This document shows, in pieces, positions 39,154-50,989 of a DNA stretch of 64,000 nucleotides (positions within the stretch are counted from its first letter, which is position 1; each line of letters begins with the position of its first letter). A program made the position numbers and the translations under genes. The stretch is from contig NC_085047.1 in NCBI RefSeq assembly GCF_963662255.1, positions 19,750,258 to 19,814,257 of the forward strand, given 5' to 3'. A model generated the notes under the pieces. It saw only the letters and a program-made list of their open reading frames with translations. It had not been told where the DNA came from and searched no databases. This DNA is from Cinclus cinclus. Lineage: Eukaryota; Chordata; Aves; Passeriformes; Cinclidae.

Positions 39154-39385
39154 TTGATCAGTGATTGTCACCATGAAGTGTGGCATGCAAAATTTCAGTC
39201 TCTGCCCTTCGGTGAACCATGGGCCAGACACCTTCTGTCAGGGAGGCTATTTCGGAGATGTCAGTGCAGGTGGCCAAGTGGCCACCTCCTGAGGCAGAGA
39301 CATCACCTAATGTCAGTTCCCCAGTGAGCCACTTCACAACTGTGAAGGTAACTGTGACTGTAGGTAAAAAGGCCTTCATCTGGAA
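39154..39385 (+). repeat. Diverged direct repeat, copy 1 (unclassified)
   Basis: This segment matches 40525-40820 in the same orientation. Shared blocks in order are TGATCA(G/A)TGA(T/C)TGTCACC, GTGTGGCA, CAGTCTCTGCCC, a GCCAGAC...CTGTCAGGGAG/CTGCCAGGGAG block, GATGTCAGTGCAGGTGGCCA against GAGGTGATCAGCTGGCCA, CTCCTGAGGCAGA and GTCAGT, then a final AAAGGCCTTCATCTG/ATAGGCTTTTCTG block. Identity is high in blocks, with several small indels and one larger gap before the last block. It is not CR1, and I do not recognise the family. It may be two copies of an old interspersed repeat or one local duplication. Open frames on both strands here are not convincing genes. Confidence 0.7.
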
Positions 39386-39389
39386 AAAA

Positions 39390-40520
39390 CAGACATCAGA
39401 CAAATAGAAACCTGACTGTAGTTAAAAAGCTGGTGTGTTTGTGAAGGGCTGGGGAGGTTCATCACGCATTAATCTTGGGCTAATTTTAGGCATCTAATTT
39501 AGCTGCTGGTACCAGCTCTAGGGAGTCAGCAGAGTATCCAGGAGGTGACTCAGATTCCCAGAGCCCACCATAGGACTGTGTGCTCCTGGGTGGTCTGCCA
39601 GCCTGCACCCCTGACACAGGGGGCACCTCAGGTGGCTGTGATTCTGCAGAGAAGCTCCCACCCTCTAGAACAGCATCAAGTCAAATCGAAGCTGCAGGAA
39701 ACAACAGGAAAATGCACAGCACCCAGACCCTCCTTGTAGTGAAGGATCTGAAAGCAGAAGCTGGAGCTGCTGGAAACCCTGGTCTCTGCTCAGACCCCTC
39801 CCTGGCTGTTGCTGGGAGATGTCCTGATCTGCACCTCCACCCACCCTTTCTTTGCTGGGGGTCTCTCCAGGGACATGCCACCAGCTCATACATTCAGGTG
39901 ATTATCCAAGTGCTGAGACCCTGTTTTCTCAGCAGGAAGCAGTGATACTTGACCCAAAAGCACTCCTGGCCAGTCTTGCTCCCTCTGCCAAAGCACAAAT
40001 GCTCTCTTCATGCCACAATCTGGTAAAAAACACTTTAATGGGAGCAGCTTTAGAGGACTACCAGCTACCTGGCTCAACACCTCTTCCAGACACATGAGGT
40101 TCTACAGGTGGAAAAGTAGCCAAGCCAGCATATACTTCTTCCCAGCTTTACAGGAACCACTTTTTAGGAGGTGAGGTTGAGATATACCTACATCTAACCA
40201 CTAGTCACAGCTCCTCTCCAGGATCCACGTGTACCTATCCGATTTTAAGGAACAGACATCAGATGTTGGACTGCAGCCAGAAAATCATGATGAAGAGCCT
40301 TCTTTTCAGGAATAAACATTATTCTCTCTAGGCTGGATTTAAGCCACTCAGTTACAAGACAGAGATGACCAAAGTACCATTATCAATGCCCAACATATCT
40401 ACTGCATGTGCACGTTTGTTTTTCATCTCTGCTGTGTACACAAACACATGGTCACAGCTCCTTTCTCCCAGCCCCAGCAGCACCTGCAAGCACAGTTCAT
40501 AGGCAGCAGTCATACACGAG
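39390..40520. other. Spacer between the two direct repeats
   Basis: About 1.1 kb separates the two copies. I see no reverse transcriptase, gag-like or other coding pattern in it, which argues against reading the pair as the two LTRs of an intact element. The open frames at 39545-39945 and on the opposite strand at 39665-39893 have no recognisable product. Confidence 0.5.
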
Positions 40521-40524
40521 GCAG

Positions 40525-40820
40525 CTGATCAATGACTGTCACCCTCAGGTGTGGCACACAAAATTGCCACCCCACAGTCTCTGCCCCTTCACGAGCCACA
40601 AACCAGGTGCTGCCAGACTCTGCCAGGGAGACTTGTTCTAGAAATGCCAAAGGAGGTGATCAGCTGGCCAGCTCCTGAGGCAGACACAACACTCAGTGTC
40701 AGTCACCTTCCTGTGGAAAACTCTGCATGGATCCACAGTGTGAAAGAGAGAAGAAGAAAGATGTTTGATCTATCTGACTTAGAGACTTGTCACTGTAAGG
40801 CAAAATAGGCTTTTCTGCCA
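40525..40820 (+). repeat. Diverged direct repeat, copy 2 (unclassified)
   Basis: Same-strand partner of 39154-39385, about 1.37 kb downstream. It is longer than copy 1 by roughly 60 bp, mostly from extra sequence between the shared GTCAGT block (40697-40702) and the final ATAGGCTTTTCTG block near 40806. The degree of divergence suggests an old event. No target-site duplication could be identified by eye. Confidence 0.7.
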
Positions 40821-40824
40821 TAGT

Positions 40825-42285
40825 AAAGCTGGTCAATGCATGGAAAGCCATCCTTCCACAGGAAAAAACTCAGTAAAGGTGCAATGCAGGGCTCAGCATT
40901 TGGTATGACTATGGTGAGCCCTAGAGTTCCCAAGCCCAGAGGCAAACTGTTATCCTGACTGGCCAGTAGGTGAATGTGAAGAGTACAGAAATGCAACAGA
41001 CCTGCCAACCCCCTCGCAAAGTGAAGAAAAAAAATTGTGGAGAAACAGTGCACTGATCTGCAACAAGTCGCCTTAATTACCCAAACAGACTGCTTAAATA
41101 GTGACAGCTTCCCTGGAGCACATGCTGGGTCTCCAAGTGCTCATGAAACAACAGCCACTGGTGTTTCCTATGTCTTTTGGAATATAGCATGTTCCTGCTG
41201 GTATTGTAAAACAACAAGGGCTGGCAGGAGTCAATGGAGACTTGCCATTTCACATCAGCTGGGAGGAGAGCACCTGAGTTACTACAGTGCTGTTTTTCTC
41301 ACATGACTACTCTATATGATAAAACTTCTAATTAACTGCATAGTAAATGCGATGGGAAGATTCTTTTGCTAATTATTTCTATACCTTCAGGCAACAGAAT
41401 AAAATCAATATATAGCAAGAAAATGATAGTTAAATAACCTTGGCAACTTGTGCTGCAGTTAAATTAACAGTGTGGCAGCAGATGGGAATGCCTTCACAAA
41501 TCAGGGTGCTGGTTGAAGTCAGGCTTCACATGTATGTCACCCACCAAAGCTGCCTCTGCCTCCTTCAGTACAGTCTTACAACTCCTTGCATTGGGGCCTT
41601 ACAGCCCCTTCCTTCAGCTGTGCTGGGGAACCTGCTCAAAGAGAATAGGCTTCCTACATTTCCTTGTACTGAAAAGTCTATAATATATTTACTTGCTTTA
41701 ATGCTACTGGAACAGCTGAAAGGATGGGAAATGACCTAAGGAGCCATGCAACTGGCATAACATTTCTTGTTATTCTTCACAGGCAAAAATGGTTTTGGAT
41801 TCAGTCATATTTGTGTAAAACCAGAGCTCAAGACAGAATAATTCTGTGACCCCTGATCAATAGTTACTTCTCCCACATGCAAGGAAAGATGGGATTTTTA
41901 AGATTTAAACCCAAGGGATTTGTCACTTTGGACCCTCCTCTGTTTTACTGCAGCCTCTTTCATCATGTTTGAGGGGATCTCTGTTTCCAAGAGCCACTGA
42001 AAGTTTACGTAGAGTTGGGCATCCAACTTAAAAGCTGCACACATCTGAAAGCCGTAGTATGTTGACTTTGTTTGTTGGCCACAGAGTACTTTCATTGATC
42101 TGAAAGCAAGATAATGATTTACAAAAACAAAACCACAGCCGCTTGTTAGCTGTAAGTGCCTTCATATACGCTGCATTAATTCAAATGTGAATTAGACACT
42201 GAAATGCAGCCGAAGCACTGGGTGCTGGTGGAGCCATGTTCCCTTCCAGACTCCTCAAGTCCCATCCTGCCACATTCCCATGCCA
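40825..42285. other. Non-coding sequence, no gene seen
   Basis: Unique sequence of mixed composition without a recognisable exon, RNA gene or repeat. The frame at 41440-41739 has no known domain or good splice edges. Confidence 0.55.
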
Positions 42286-42289
42286 AGCT

Positions 42290-42530
42290 GGCAGGCCCCG
42301 CGCCCCGCCAGGAGATAAAGCCGGCAGTGAGCGGGAAGGCGCATGCACAAGGCATGTCTGGCAAGCCCGCTCTCATGACTAACGCCATGCTCCTGTGATA
42401 ACAGGCTCGGCCACCTACACAACTAGCCCTCTGAATAAATACTGCGCTGCATGGGTTCCCAGGAACGGCAGACTGATGGGAGTGCGAGATAAGCCTTCGC
42501 TGCTGCTCTCACAAGGGGTTTCTAGGCCGG
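42290..42530. promoter_or_regulatory. Small CpG-rich patch with NRF1-like site
   Basis: About 14 CpGs fall in this 240-bp block, clearly above the surrounding sequence. GCGCATGCAC at 42339-42348 is close to the palindromic NRF1 consensus GCGCATGCGC. CCCCGCGCCCCGCC at about 42297-42310 offers an SP/KLF-type GC box. The patch is smaller than the island near position 2000 and could be an alternative promoter, an enhancer or an old methylation-sheltered fragment. No adjacent exon is visible. Confidence 0.45.
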
Positions 42531-42534
42531 GGCT

Positions 42535-44300
42535 ATCTTCTGGACTCACACACTGCTCTTGTAGCTGTTTTCTATCAGTCACTTTGGTCAGGTCCACCGT
42601 TCCTCTACCAAGGCACCAGACCACTGATTTTGTCCATACCAGTATTTCACTCACAAAAATCCCCTGTGAGCACAAACTGCAGCAAGGCAGACAGGACAGC
42701 ACAGTTAAACTCCCTCCCACTAAACCATGCAAACACATCGAACGAGACACATGGATTTGTCAGACCCAGTGCTAAGCAACCTCTACCTGCAATGCATCCT
42801 CCCCTTCCATCTTTTCCCTCCCTCCACAGTGTCCCAGACTGATATACTTTGAAAGGCATATCTCATGGGTCCATACTGTCATTACACACCAGCAAAAACC
42901 TTTGCAGCTTTCAAATCTTCAACAACAGAATTTTCTTGGCTTTCAAGTACAAGACCTCAGGCTTGTTCATAAGAATGAGTTTCCATCAAAGCAAGCTGTC
43001 AGCAAAATTGCACTAACTGGCACAGAACAGGCACATCCCACAGTTGGTTTTTCTGTTGGCACTAGTTGGTGCTTCCATTTCCTCCACATTGTGCTCTTGC
43101 AAAGTAAACTATTCATTTGTCCCAGGTCCTGAGCACCTTAGGATCATTTCCAGAGCCCATGATTGACTAGCTAGGAATAGCTGTGTAAAAATTACTGCTT
43201 CCCACACTAAGGGGTCACAGCTCTGCTGAAGAGGATTTGGACAGCCCACCCTCACCTGATGCTGGGAAAGGGGAGCCCTACAGGGAACAAGGACGGGATA
43301 AGGGACAGAGGCATTCCATCATCCCTGGCACAAAAGGAGCCCACGCTCCAAAATATATCATGCATTTGGAAAAGCCCACAGGGGTTTGGGGCCAGTGGGA
43401 TTCCAGCATGGACTAGACAGGCAGGAAAATAACCTAAGCAGGGAGATAGATACAAGGCTTCAGGCAGGGTACACGCAGAGGAACCAGCCCCAGGAAACAG
43501 ACTAAGAGAAGAAGCTTTTAAGATGGGCTTTTTAATGCCTGCCATCACTGGGCAATGAGTTGCCAGCATTCACTGAGCCTAGGCTCTGTGCAGAAGCCAG
43601 AGTGACCAACATAGCAATCATGGGCAGCTTTATTTCTCAGGGCCCTGTAAACTAGATTTTTTTTTTTTTTTGAGAAGCCTCCTTGCTCTGATATCTTTAA
43701 TTAAGAGGGTTTTGTGTTGTTTTTCTTTTACTGTGTGGTAGCTTTTATCTAACAGGTATATGTAAAAAGTATGCCTGAGGAAAATCATATTCATGGGAAC
43801 AAACTTAGCAAAGCCACTTTAACCTGGCTGCTTTTTTAAGAAGCACCTGAGGGCAAATCCTTGAAGATATTTATGCTCTATGGTGAGTTAGAGGCTTCTG
43901 AAAACTCCCACTAATCCCACTTCCCTTTATTTCCCTGGGTACAAGCAGTGGGAAGCGCCACTGTCCCTCTACTCTCAGTCTAGAACATTCTTAAGGAGCT
44001 ACTTTAAAGCCAGATGACAGGCTCCACCCTGTAAATTGTTGAGGGCCCCAGCCCCTCACAGCAAGCTGTGAATGCCCCAGCAGCTCAGGAGGTTCAAATG
44101 TGATTGTGAAGCTCATGCAAATCTAAATATCTGCATAAAACATTAATGACAAGCACCTTATGGCTACATCACATAAGCCAGGTACACATCACCAGGTTGG
44201 GGCTTCTTTTGGCCAGAGGAGTTGTCAGTCTGCAGTTGAGATGTCTACATGATGCAACTGGTGCTGACAAAATGCAGCACAGCTAGTAGATTTTATGACC
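42535..44300. other. Non-coding sequence, no gene seen
   Basis: A T15 run lies at 43657-43671. Opposing open frames at 42395-42859 and the frame at 43252-43569 have no recognisable domain. Nothing else could be identified before the CR1 copy. Confidence 0.55.
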
Positions 44301-44302
44301 AC

Positions 44303-44563
44303 AGTCACAGAATAATAGGATGGGTAATGTTGGAAGAGACCACTGGAGGTCATCTGGTCCAACCTCCCTGCTCAATCTGAGTCCCCTGGATATTACTCAG
44401 GATTGTATCCATACAGCTTTTGAATATCTCCAGTAAGAGAGAATACACAACTTCTCTGGGCAACATGTTCCAGTCACCTGCACAGTGAAGTTCTTCCTCA
44501 CAGTCAGGTGGAATTTCCTATGTTCCAGTTTCTGTCCATTGCCTCTTGTCCTAGCAAAACTCC
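44303..44563 (-). mobile_element. CR1 LINE 3' fragment, minus strand
   Basis: The plus strand starts AGTCACAGAATAATAGGATG and continues GTTGGAAGAGACCACTGGAG, GTCATCTGGTCCAACCTCCC and TTTTGAATATCTCCAGTAAG, ending at CCATTGCCTCTTGTCCTAGC. This is the reverse complement of a CR1 3' end, of a subgroup different from the copy at 28309-28998 (its wording is closer to the B/C/F groups). It is about 260 bp long and 5' truncated. Confidence 0.93.
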
Positions 44564-44565
44564 AA

Positions 44566-47500
44566 GAGAAACAAAGATTTTAAGTTAGAGCTGGAAATTA
44601 GAGAAGTACAGGGCTTTTTTGCTATGCTTTGTCATTCCTTTTTTATAATGTCCATCTGCAACATCATTTCTAGATAAAACTTTAGTTTCTGTAAAAAGAG
44701 CTACACAAGCTACCTTAAAAGTTTGATCCAGTTCCTCATTAAGTCCATGTGAAAAAGGTTTTCTGAAAAGATCACTCCCTTCCCAAACAATTCAGATCCA
44801 TCCTTTGTGGAGGAGACCTGTCTACATCAGGAGGGGTAGATGTAATCATAGTGAATAACACAGTCATGTTGCCACTTTCACCAGCTTTAAGCATTCAGAA
44901 ATTATGGACTAGCCCTTTTCCTCTCCACTGCACACATCTTTGCCATACTAGCCGAAAAAAATCCCCACAAGGCTAGCTTGAAAATTCAGGTCTTCAAGAA
45001 AAAAAATTTAAAATAATAAAATTAAAAAAAAACCCCAAACAGCTGGGTGGTTTACCTCCAGGTGCCTGAGTGTGGGGAGTTTTCCAGCCACATCCCCAAA
45101 TGCTTTCACCACAACCCTGGGGGCCAACAGAGCTCCCACTCAAGAAGCAGAGCAGGGCAGGCAGCTGGTCAACAGCAGTTCCTTGGCAGCCCAAAGCCTG
45201 GGCTGCAGGGTGCCAGGGAGCAAAGACGAGCAAAACCAGTCCAGTGCAGCCGCTGTGAACTGTGATCCCATTTACAGAGTTTGGCATGGCTGTGTGGAAT
45301 GCACCAGCATGTTTTTTCCATCTGCAGATGGGAAGCCCTAGCAGGAAATGGAGGGAGAGAGGGGTCCACTGGGCATTTTTTTTCCAATGGAAGTTGGTGG
45401 AGTTAAAAATTACCAAGAACAGGCTAAAAACAGGGAGGTTTAGGCAATATAAATTCAGGGTGCACCAGCCAGCAGTTCTAACACAACCCTCTGTATGGCA
45501 CACCCAGTGAGTGGAGAGGGAGCCATGGTGTGAGAGCCCCACCAGCACTGCTGCCATTCGGTTTTGCCACCTGCACTGCACCCAGATAGCACAAACCTCG
45601 GGAGAAATAGTCCCAAAAACTTCAGAAATGCATACAGGCCTTCACTGCCAAGAGGATGATGTGTCTGCCCCCATGTCTGTGCCTGGGGCAGCACTAGGCT
45701 CGGTGTTTCACTGCTGGGGCACAATCCCAGTCCACACATGCCCTGCCAGGATGCTCTGCACTGGCACCTGGCCACAGTACTGGGAGCATGGGGGGAGCAG
45801 CAGTGGGGTGCAGGCTGCTCCCTGGAGCTGAGGGAGGGGAAGATTTGACCTCACCATCTTGGTCCCACTGCCACTGCTGTGGAGCAGGGGCAAGTCCCTG
45901 AGCCAAACAAACCTATTGTCTGGTCCCTTACATGTGTGTCTTGCATTTACATCTCTGATATGAAACAAGATCTAATTTTTACATCCCTGCTGAAAATTCA
46001 GGATAGCAAGAGGAGTGGTTCCTTCCAGACAACTTCCTTAATTTCTTTTCTGGTGTTTCCTTTTTCCTTCACCATGGCACTTTTCCTGCTCTTTCTCTGG
46101 TTGTGGCATAGTAAGACTGGAGTGAGAGGGAAGGTGCAGGAGTGGGTTTTGCCGCTGGCAGTGACATTTCAGACCCTCTCTAGCTGCCAAGTCATTTGGA
46201 CACGGGCACATACCATACACAGGCATTCACTCAGTGCACGGCTGCTCTTGCCAAACCTGCAGCACCAACAAAAGCAGACAAATCCCCATGCACAGGCTGC
46301 TTAGAGGAAGGGAGTAGAGGAGCATGAACGTAATAAAATAAAACCACTGAGCACTCACACTGTTTTCGGTGTCCTCATTTACACTGCAAACATGAACAGC
46401 CAAGGCTGCTCTCTTTGTCTTCGGTGAAGCTAGGAAACACAAGGAGTCAGGGCCAGAGGTCAAGGGCCAAGGCTTGCTCCACTGCAGCCAGCCTTTCTTC
46501 CCCAAGCCAGGAGATTGGGACCCATCTGTGCTGCCCTGGGGGACAGCCCCCAAGGATGCACTGCCCCTGCTGCCCCAGGGCCAGGGCTACTCTCTCCAAG
46601 GCACCCCTCTGGCAGTGAGGCAGGGTGCATGCCCAGGGGACATGCCCCTGAGCCTGCTCTGGCCCTGCTCCTGTGGCTGGTACAGATATAGCTCTTTTTC
46701 CTCTGTGTTTCTGCTGGGCATTTCACATGGGAACCTCTGGGGACCATTTTGGGAGCCCTTTGCAGCCCACATCCCTCTCTGGCAGCTCTGAGGCTGCAGT
46801 GTCACCTTTGAGATGATATGCACTTAATTCTTATTGTAACAGGCAGAGTAAAAACTATCCTGTAGACCCCCTTGCATTACTGGCACCAAAGGTAACATCC
46901 TGCCAACACAAACAATCTTCACAAGAGGCCCGGAGCAACTGCTGATGCCACTTCAAAAACTCTCCTCTATGTATTGGACAGGAAGTCTGCTGAGGTTTCC
47001 AAACTGGAATACCAAAATACAAGGATGTGCATATTGGCCAGATAGGGGGTTTTGACACAGAAGATGGAACAGGGCTAATATCGTTGTTTTTGTTTGTTGT
47101 TGTTGTTGTTCTTAAAAAAATACCTGTTTCCAGTAGGACTCAAGAGCTTCAGTCTTGTTCTGGACTCCATATGTAATACGAGATGTTCCTGTCCCAAAGA
47201 GCTACTCAGCTCACCCCAGAGCACAGACTAGCAGCCTGAAGTAGCACAGTTAAAATCACAGCTGCATACTTTTATTTTCTACCCCCAGCCTGGTCAGTCA
47301 GGAATGAGCATTGCTGGGCTAAATCTCAAAAACAGGCACTGGAGCCCTACCTGAGATGTACTTCTAGTTGTGAACTAAGAGGAACTGGCCTAAATCACAT
47401 GTCCAGGGATATTACACTGTAAAACACCTCCTACACAATGTTATATGTCAAATGTCAATCTATTGTGAGCTTTCATATCAAGGGCAAATGCTGATTGAAG

Positions 47501-48530
47501 AAAAGCAGAGAAGTACAGCAGAGAAGTAAATAAAAGGAAAGGTCTTAAGAGGCTTACAGCCACCCTGGTATAAAATAATCATCTTTCAGGCTGATAAAAA
47601 TATTGTTACATGCTCTGATAAGAATAATCTCTCAGGCTCTGATAAGACTACAATGAGCACAAGCCTTTTACAACACAGCATTAGTGAACCACAACCCCAT
47701 CCTGCCCAGAAATACCCTTTCTAGGTGCCGCTTCCTTTTGTTCTCCAGTGGGGCAAGCACTGAAAAGAGCTACTGCAGCTTTCCTCCCTGTCTAGCAGGG
47801 ACACAGCCAGGAAAGGACTCGGTGGACTCCACCCTATTGAATATGGAGCAATTCACTCCAAAGCAACTAAAGCATGCAAATAATTGCATTGACTTCAAAT
47901 GAAATTATTCCTATGTGTAAGTGCTCTGCTGAATCAGGGCCAGGGTGTTTAGCACTCTGGTGTATCAAGTCTTAAAAGTTTTGGAAAGCTTTAAGTGAGA
48001 GGGAATGGTTTGGGAAATAGGGGGGAGGAAAGTAGGTGGGAAGAAGTTCTCCCACTGAATAATAGGTCAATTATCTCTGAAGTCCGTGATGGGTATGAAT
48101 ATACAGAAGAATATTGGAAGGTCTGAATCTATTTGGACATTTGCATTAACCATGACATAGCACCCCAAATCCACACTGACCCAAAAACTGGACTGGCTAT
48201 ATCGTTAGGAATTTAAGTTCAGAAATACATCCTGTATTAGCCTATGCACACAACTTAGCTTTTTTCTTTCCTTATCTCCATCACAATATGAGAACATATT
48301 CAGACAACCTGCTGCTCTTGAAGGGATGGGATGATTTCCAGAGTACAAAAAATTACTGAAATTCTTCATGTCCCAAGCTGAAGAAGGTAGATATTTTTTT
48401 ATTGAGTGAAACTTGAAGTCCATGAAGCTCCATGAAGCCAGCTAAGCAGAAGCAAGCACCTACTCAGGCACTGTAATTCAGGGGAACAGCTCAATACCTG
48501 AAGCCAGGCACAGAGCTGTTTTGCTGGGTT
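44566..48530. other. Non-coding sequence, includes the longest but unconvincing open frame
   Basis: An A-rich stretch is at 44999-45035. The longest open frame of the window (44994-45581, minus, 195 codons) lies here; it is Trp/Cys/Leu/His-rich with no domain, is overlapped by open frames on the other strand and has no support as a gene. A (TTG) run lies at 47082-47110 (listed separately). A 10-base unit (TCCATGAAGC) is repeated twice near 48418-48437. Confidence 0.55.
47082..47110. repeat. (TTG)n-rich simple repeat
   Basis: The stretch is built of TTTTTGTTTG followed by consecutive TTG units. It is short and slightly impure, with a poly-A run just downstream. Confidence 0.85.
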
Positions 48531-48535
48531 AGTCG

Positions 48536-48590
48536 CATTGACAACAAGAGATACAGGGATGGCTCCCCCAGAGCCACTGGTTTGGCAGGA
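48536..48590 (+). repeat. Inverted repeat arm 1 (unclassified)
   Basis: This segment, with the core GATACAGGGATGGCTCCC and then CAGAGCCA and TGGTTTG, matches the reverse complement of 50929-50983. Over the 52 bases starting at TTGACA I count six mismatches. On the minus strand it translates ALGEPSLYLLLS, and its partner gives ALREPSLYLLLS on the plus strand, but both lie in unconvincing open frames. Similarity drops quickly outside the core on both sides. Confidence 0.7.
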
Positions 48591-48594
48591 GGGA

Positions 48595-50195
48595 GCAACA
48601 CAAAAACCCTGTGGAAATGACCTGCTGAGCTGAGTGCCACACAGGCATTTGGCTGCAGATATCCAAAGCAGCCTGTGTGTGAAGTTAAAGAAAATACGAA
48701 GTGAAAATGGAAGGCCATAACTTCAGTTTCCCACTGAAAGACCAGAAATATCCTTTGCCGTGCTACACTCCTGAAAGACCTCATCCCAAGAATGTGGACA
48801 TACCAACCAGTTCATTCCCAAACTTCTCCTAGCATCACTGGCTTCCTTCTGCCCTGCAGACACTAGTTGTGTGCACTTCTCAGGTCTGATCACAGCTTAT
48901 TCCAAAAACAACAGATGAAAGGCAGCAAGCATTAAAGTAAATGGGAGTTTTGCTCTCAACCACATTTGGAGCAGAATTTGACCCAGAATTAAGAGGACAC
49001 TTTTTACTGGGGATCTAGCAGGTTTCTGATGTTGTTCCAGTAGCTCCAGGAGCACACCTGCTCTTGGAACTGCATGGCAATTTCTGTGGTTTGGCCACTG
49101 AGGAGGGTTTTGTATTATTTTTAAACTTTACCATTAAAAACAAGGAGCTATTTTTCTCTTTTCTCTTCTTTATTTTTTTTTTTCCAAAAAGCCTGGACAG
49201 GAATGATTAACCATACAAGTGACAAAGATATACAGAAAATTTTCACAGGGTTGTACACAGAAAATATCTCCCACAGTTGTTCTGGATACTTCATCCAGCC
49301 TCAGCCCCTCATGCAAGAGCCCTTCCCTCAGCTGCCTGCTTGCTGCCTCTCAGAACTGACCTCTCACATGAGCTGACTGCAGCAGGAGACCACTGGTGCA
49401 TCTGGTGTGATTCCAGGGGATCTCCATAGCCTCTGCTCTGTGTTTCTGACTCACTTCTCTCTCACTAATCGTGGGAATTGAATGGCAGGTGATGCCAAGC
49501 TGATAGGCTCTGATAGCTTTTTAATCCACCCATTACTATCCCATCTTACATAGGGAGACTAGGCACAGCCATGTCACAAAATCAGGCTGGGTAAGGAAGC
49601 AAAGGCTGTGGTCCAGTGCCTCCCACCACTAATACCTGAGATATATTTTATGCTTTGACTATTGCATTCATGACATGAGATGGCATCTGCTATGAACGAC
49701 CAAATCAGAAGTAGAAACACTTATGAAAAGTTATTAAGTGATATTGAACTGCTATTGAAGCAGTTTTCCACAAGTGTCACCAGCAGTGCAGAGACCAGCT
49801 CCATTTCAGTGAGGGCAGATCACAAGTCCTGGTGAAACAATCTTGTATGATGTGCCTGCTACAGCAGAGTTAGGCCAGGAACCTGGACAAAAAGGAGAAT
49901 CTTTAAACCACTGAATATGATTTTAAATGGTTTTAGATAATAGCAAAAGCACATGAAATGATGCTTAGACAGGCATCCGAAAACAGTTTCTACATAAAAG
50001 GGGCGAAAGAGGACGAAAAAATGTCCATCAGTTTAAATCAGAAAAAAAGGCCAGCGCAAAGAATATTTCACACCACAAGAAAATAAACCCCTCTTTCAAT
50101 ATAACCTACCTATGGCAGGAGCTCAACACCTGGGGAATTTACAGGCCTGCCTTTCACAAGGATATGGAGAGCAGCAATGGTCGAGCAGGTCATTC
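48595..50195. other. Non-coding sequence, no gene seen
   Basis: Nothing recognisable was found. A T-rich run (TTTATTTTTTTTTTTCC type) lies near 49170-49187. Confidence 0.55.
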
Positions 50196-50199
50196 CTGC

Positions 50200-50400
50200 C
50201 CGGGAGCCGGCAGCAGGGCTGAAATTGGACCCAGTCATTTGCGTCATCATCAAACAATTAGTAACTGCTTCAGGTAACTCGGGCCACCAGCCAGAGCTTT
50301 TGAAAATGTCTGTGGCCGGATAAGGGCTGTCATATTCTTGATGTCAACACCCAGGGTTTGCAGTGAACTCTGCACCGTCACGTAAGGGCAGCCAGGCTGG
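50200..50400. promoter_or_regulatory. Possible regulatory element with C/EBP-ATF-type site
   Basis: TTGCGTCA at 50239-50246 is the reverse complement of TGACGCAA, a C/EBP:ATF composite motif, and it is followed by CAAACAATTAG, a homeodomain-type sequence. CpGs are slightly more frequent in the next 150 bp (GGCCGGATAAGGGCTGTCAT near 50311). This is suggestive only; motif matches of this size are expected by chance. Confidence 0.2.
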
Positions 50401-50404
50401 TGGG

Positions 50405-50925
50405 GGAAAACACCCTCCCAAGGTAAAGAGCTGCTGTGGCTGATGCAGGACAGATTTGGGACTGCATGGAAGGAGATGCTGGGCCAACTAGCTTCCCACC
50501 AGCATGCAAAAGTTGGGCAGTGGTGGAGATTTTGTCTGTCAGAGGCTTTTAAGGATAGGGAATCACATTCACAGATCAAATGTCCACAGCTTGCTGATGC
50601 TCACTTTGGGCAGTAGAAATCATAACACTGGAGGTGCTCCTTTAGCCAGCTTAGTTCTTAGCATTTCACAAATCAAACATGTTGATAAGCCATTTCTTGA
50701 AATGAGGAGAGCAACAATGTAGAGAAATTTCTCCCATTATGGAAAATGCTTTGGCGTTCTCTATAATGAGGCATTTTCATGATTCATCCTAGATCCAAAG
50801 GGAAACATTTCTATTACATATTGCAAGTCACCCAATTCAAATAGCATCAGTGAGATGTGGCGTGTCTCTCTGCCTCAGCAGCTGTCAGTTTTTCATTTCT
50901 CCATCATCAGGCTGACAACCAGAAA
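50405..50925. other. Non-coding sequence, no gene seen
   Basis: No element or exon was recognised between the possible regulatory block and the second inverted-repeat arm. Confidence 0.5.
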
Positions 50926-50928
50926 AAA

Positions 50929-50983
50929 CCTGACAAACCACTGGCTCTGAGGGAGCCATCCCTGTATCTTCTGCTGTCAACAT
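50929..50983 (-). repeat. Inverted repeat arm 2 (unclassified)
   Basis: This is the reverse-complement partner of 48536-48590. The two arms are about 2.34 kb apart. The pair could form a long-range hairpin in DNA or in a transcript crossing both, but the more likely reading is two copies of one old interspersed repeat inserted in opposite orientation. Confidence 0.7.
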
Positions 50984-50989
50984 GGCAAA

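Noticed and set aside
39154..40820. Direct repeats read as the two LTRs of a retroelement
   Set aside because: The spacer has no retroviral coding pattern, the arms lack clear TG...CA ends, and no flanking target duplication was seen.
44994..45581. 195-codon open frame on the minus strand, the longest in the window
   Set aside because: It has no domain, an unusual Trp/Cys/His/Leu-rich composition, overlapping open frames on the other strand and an A/T-rich run at its C-terminal end; nothing marks it as a gene.
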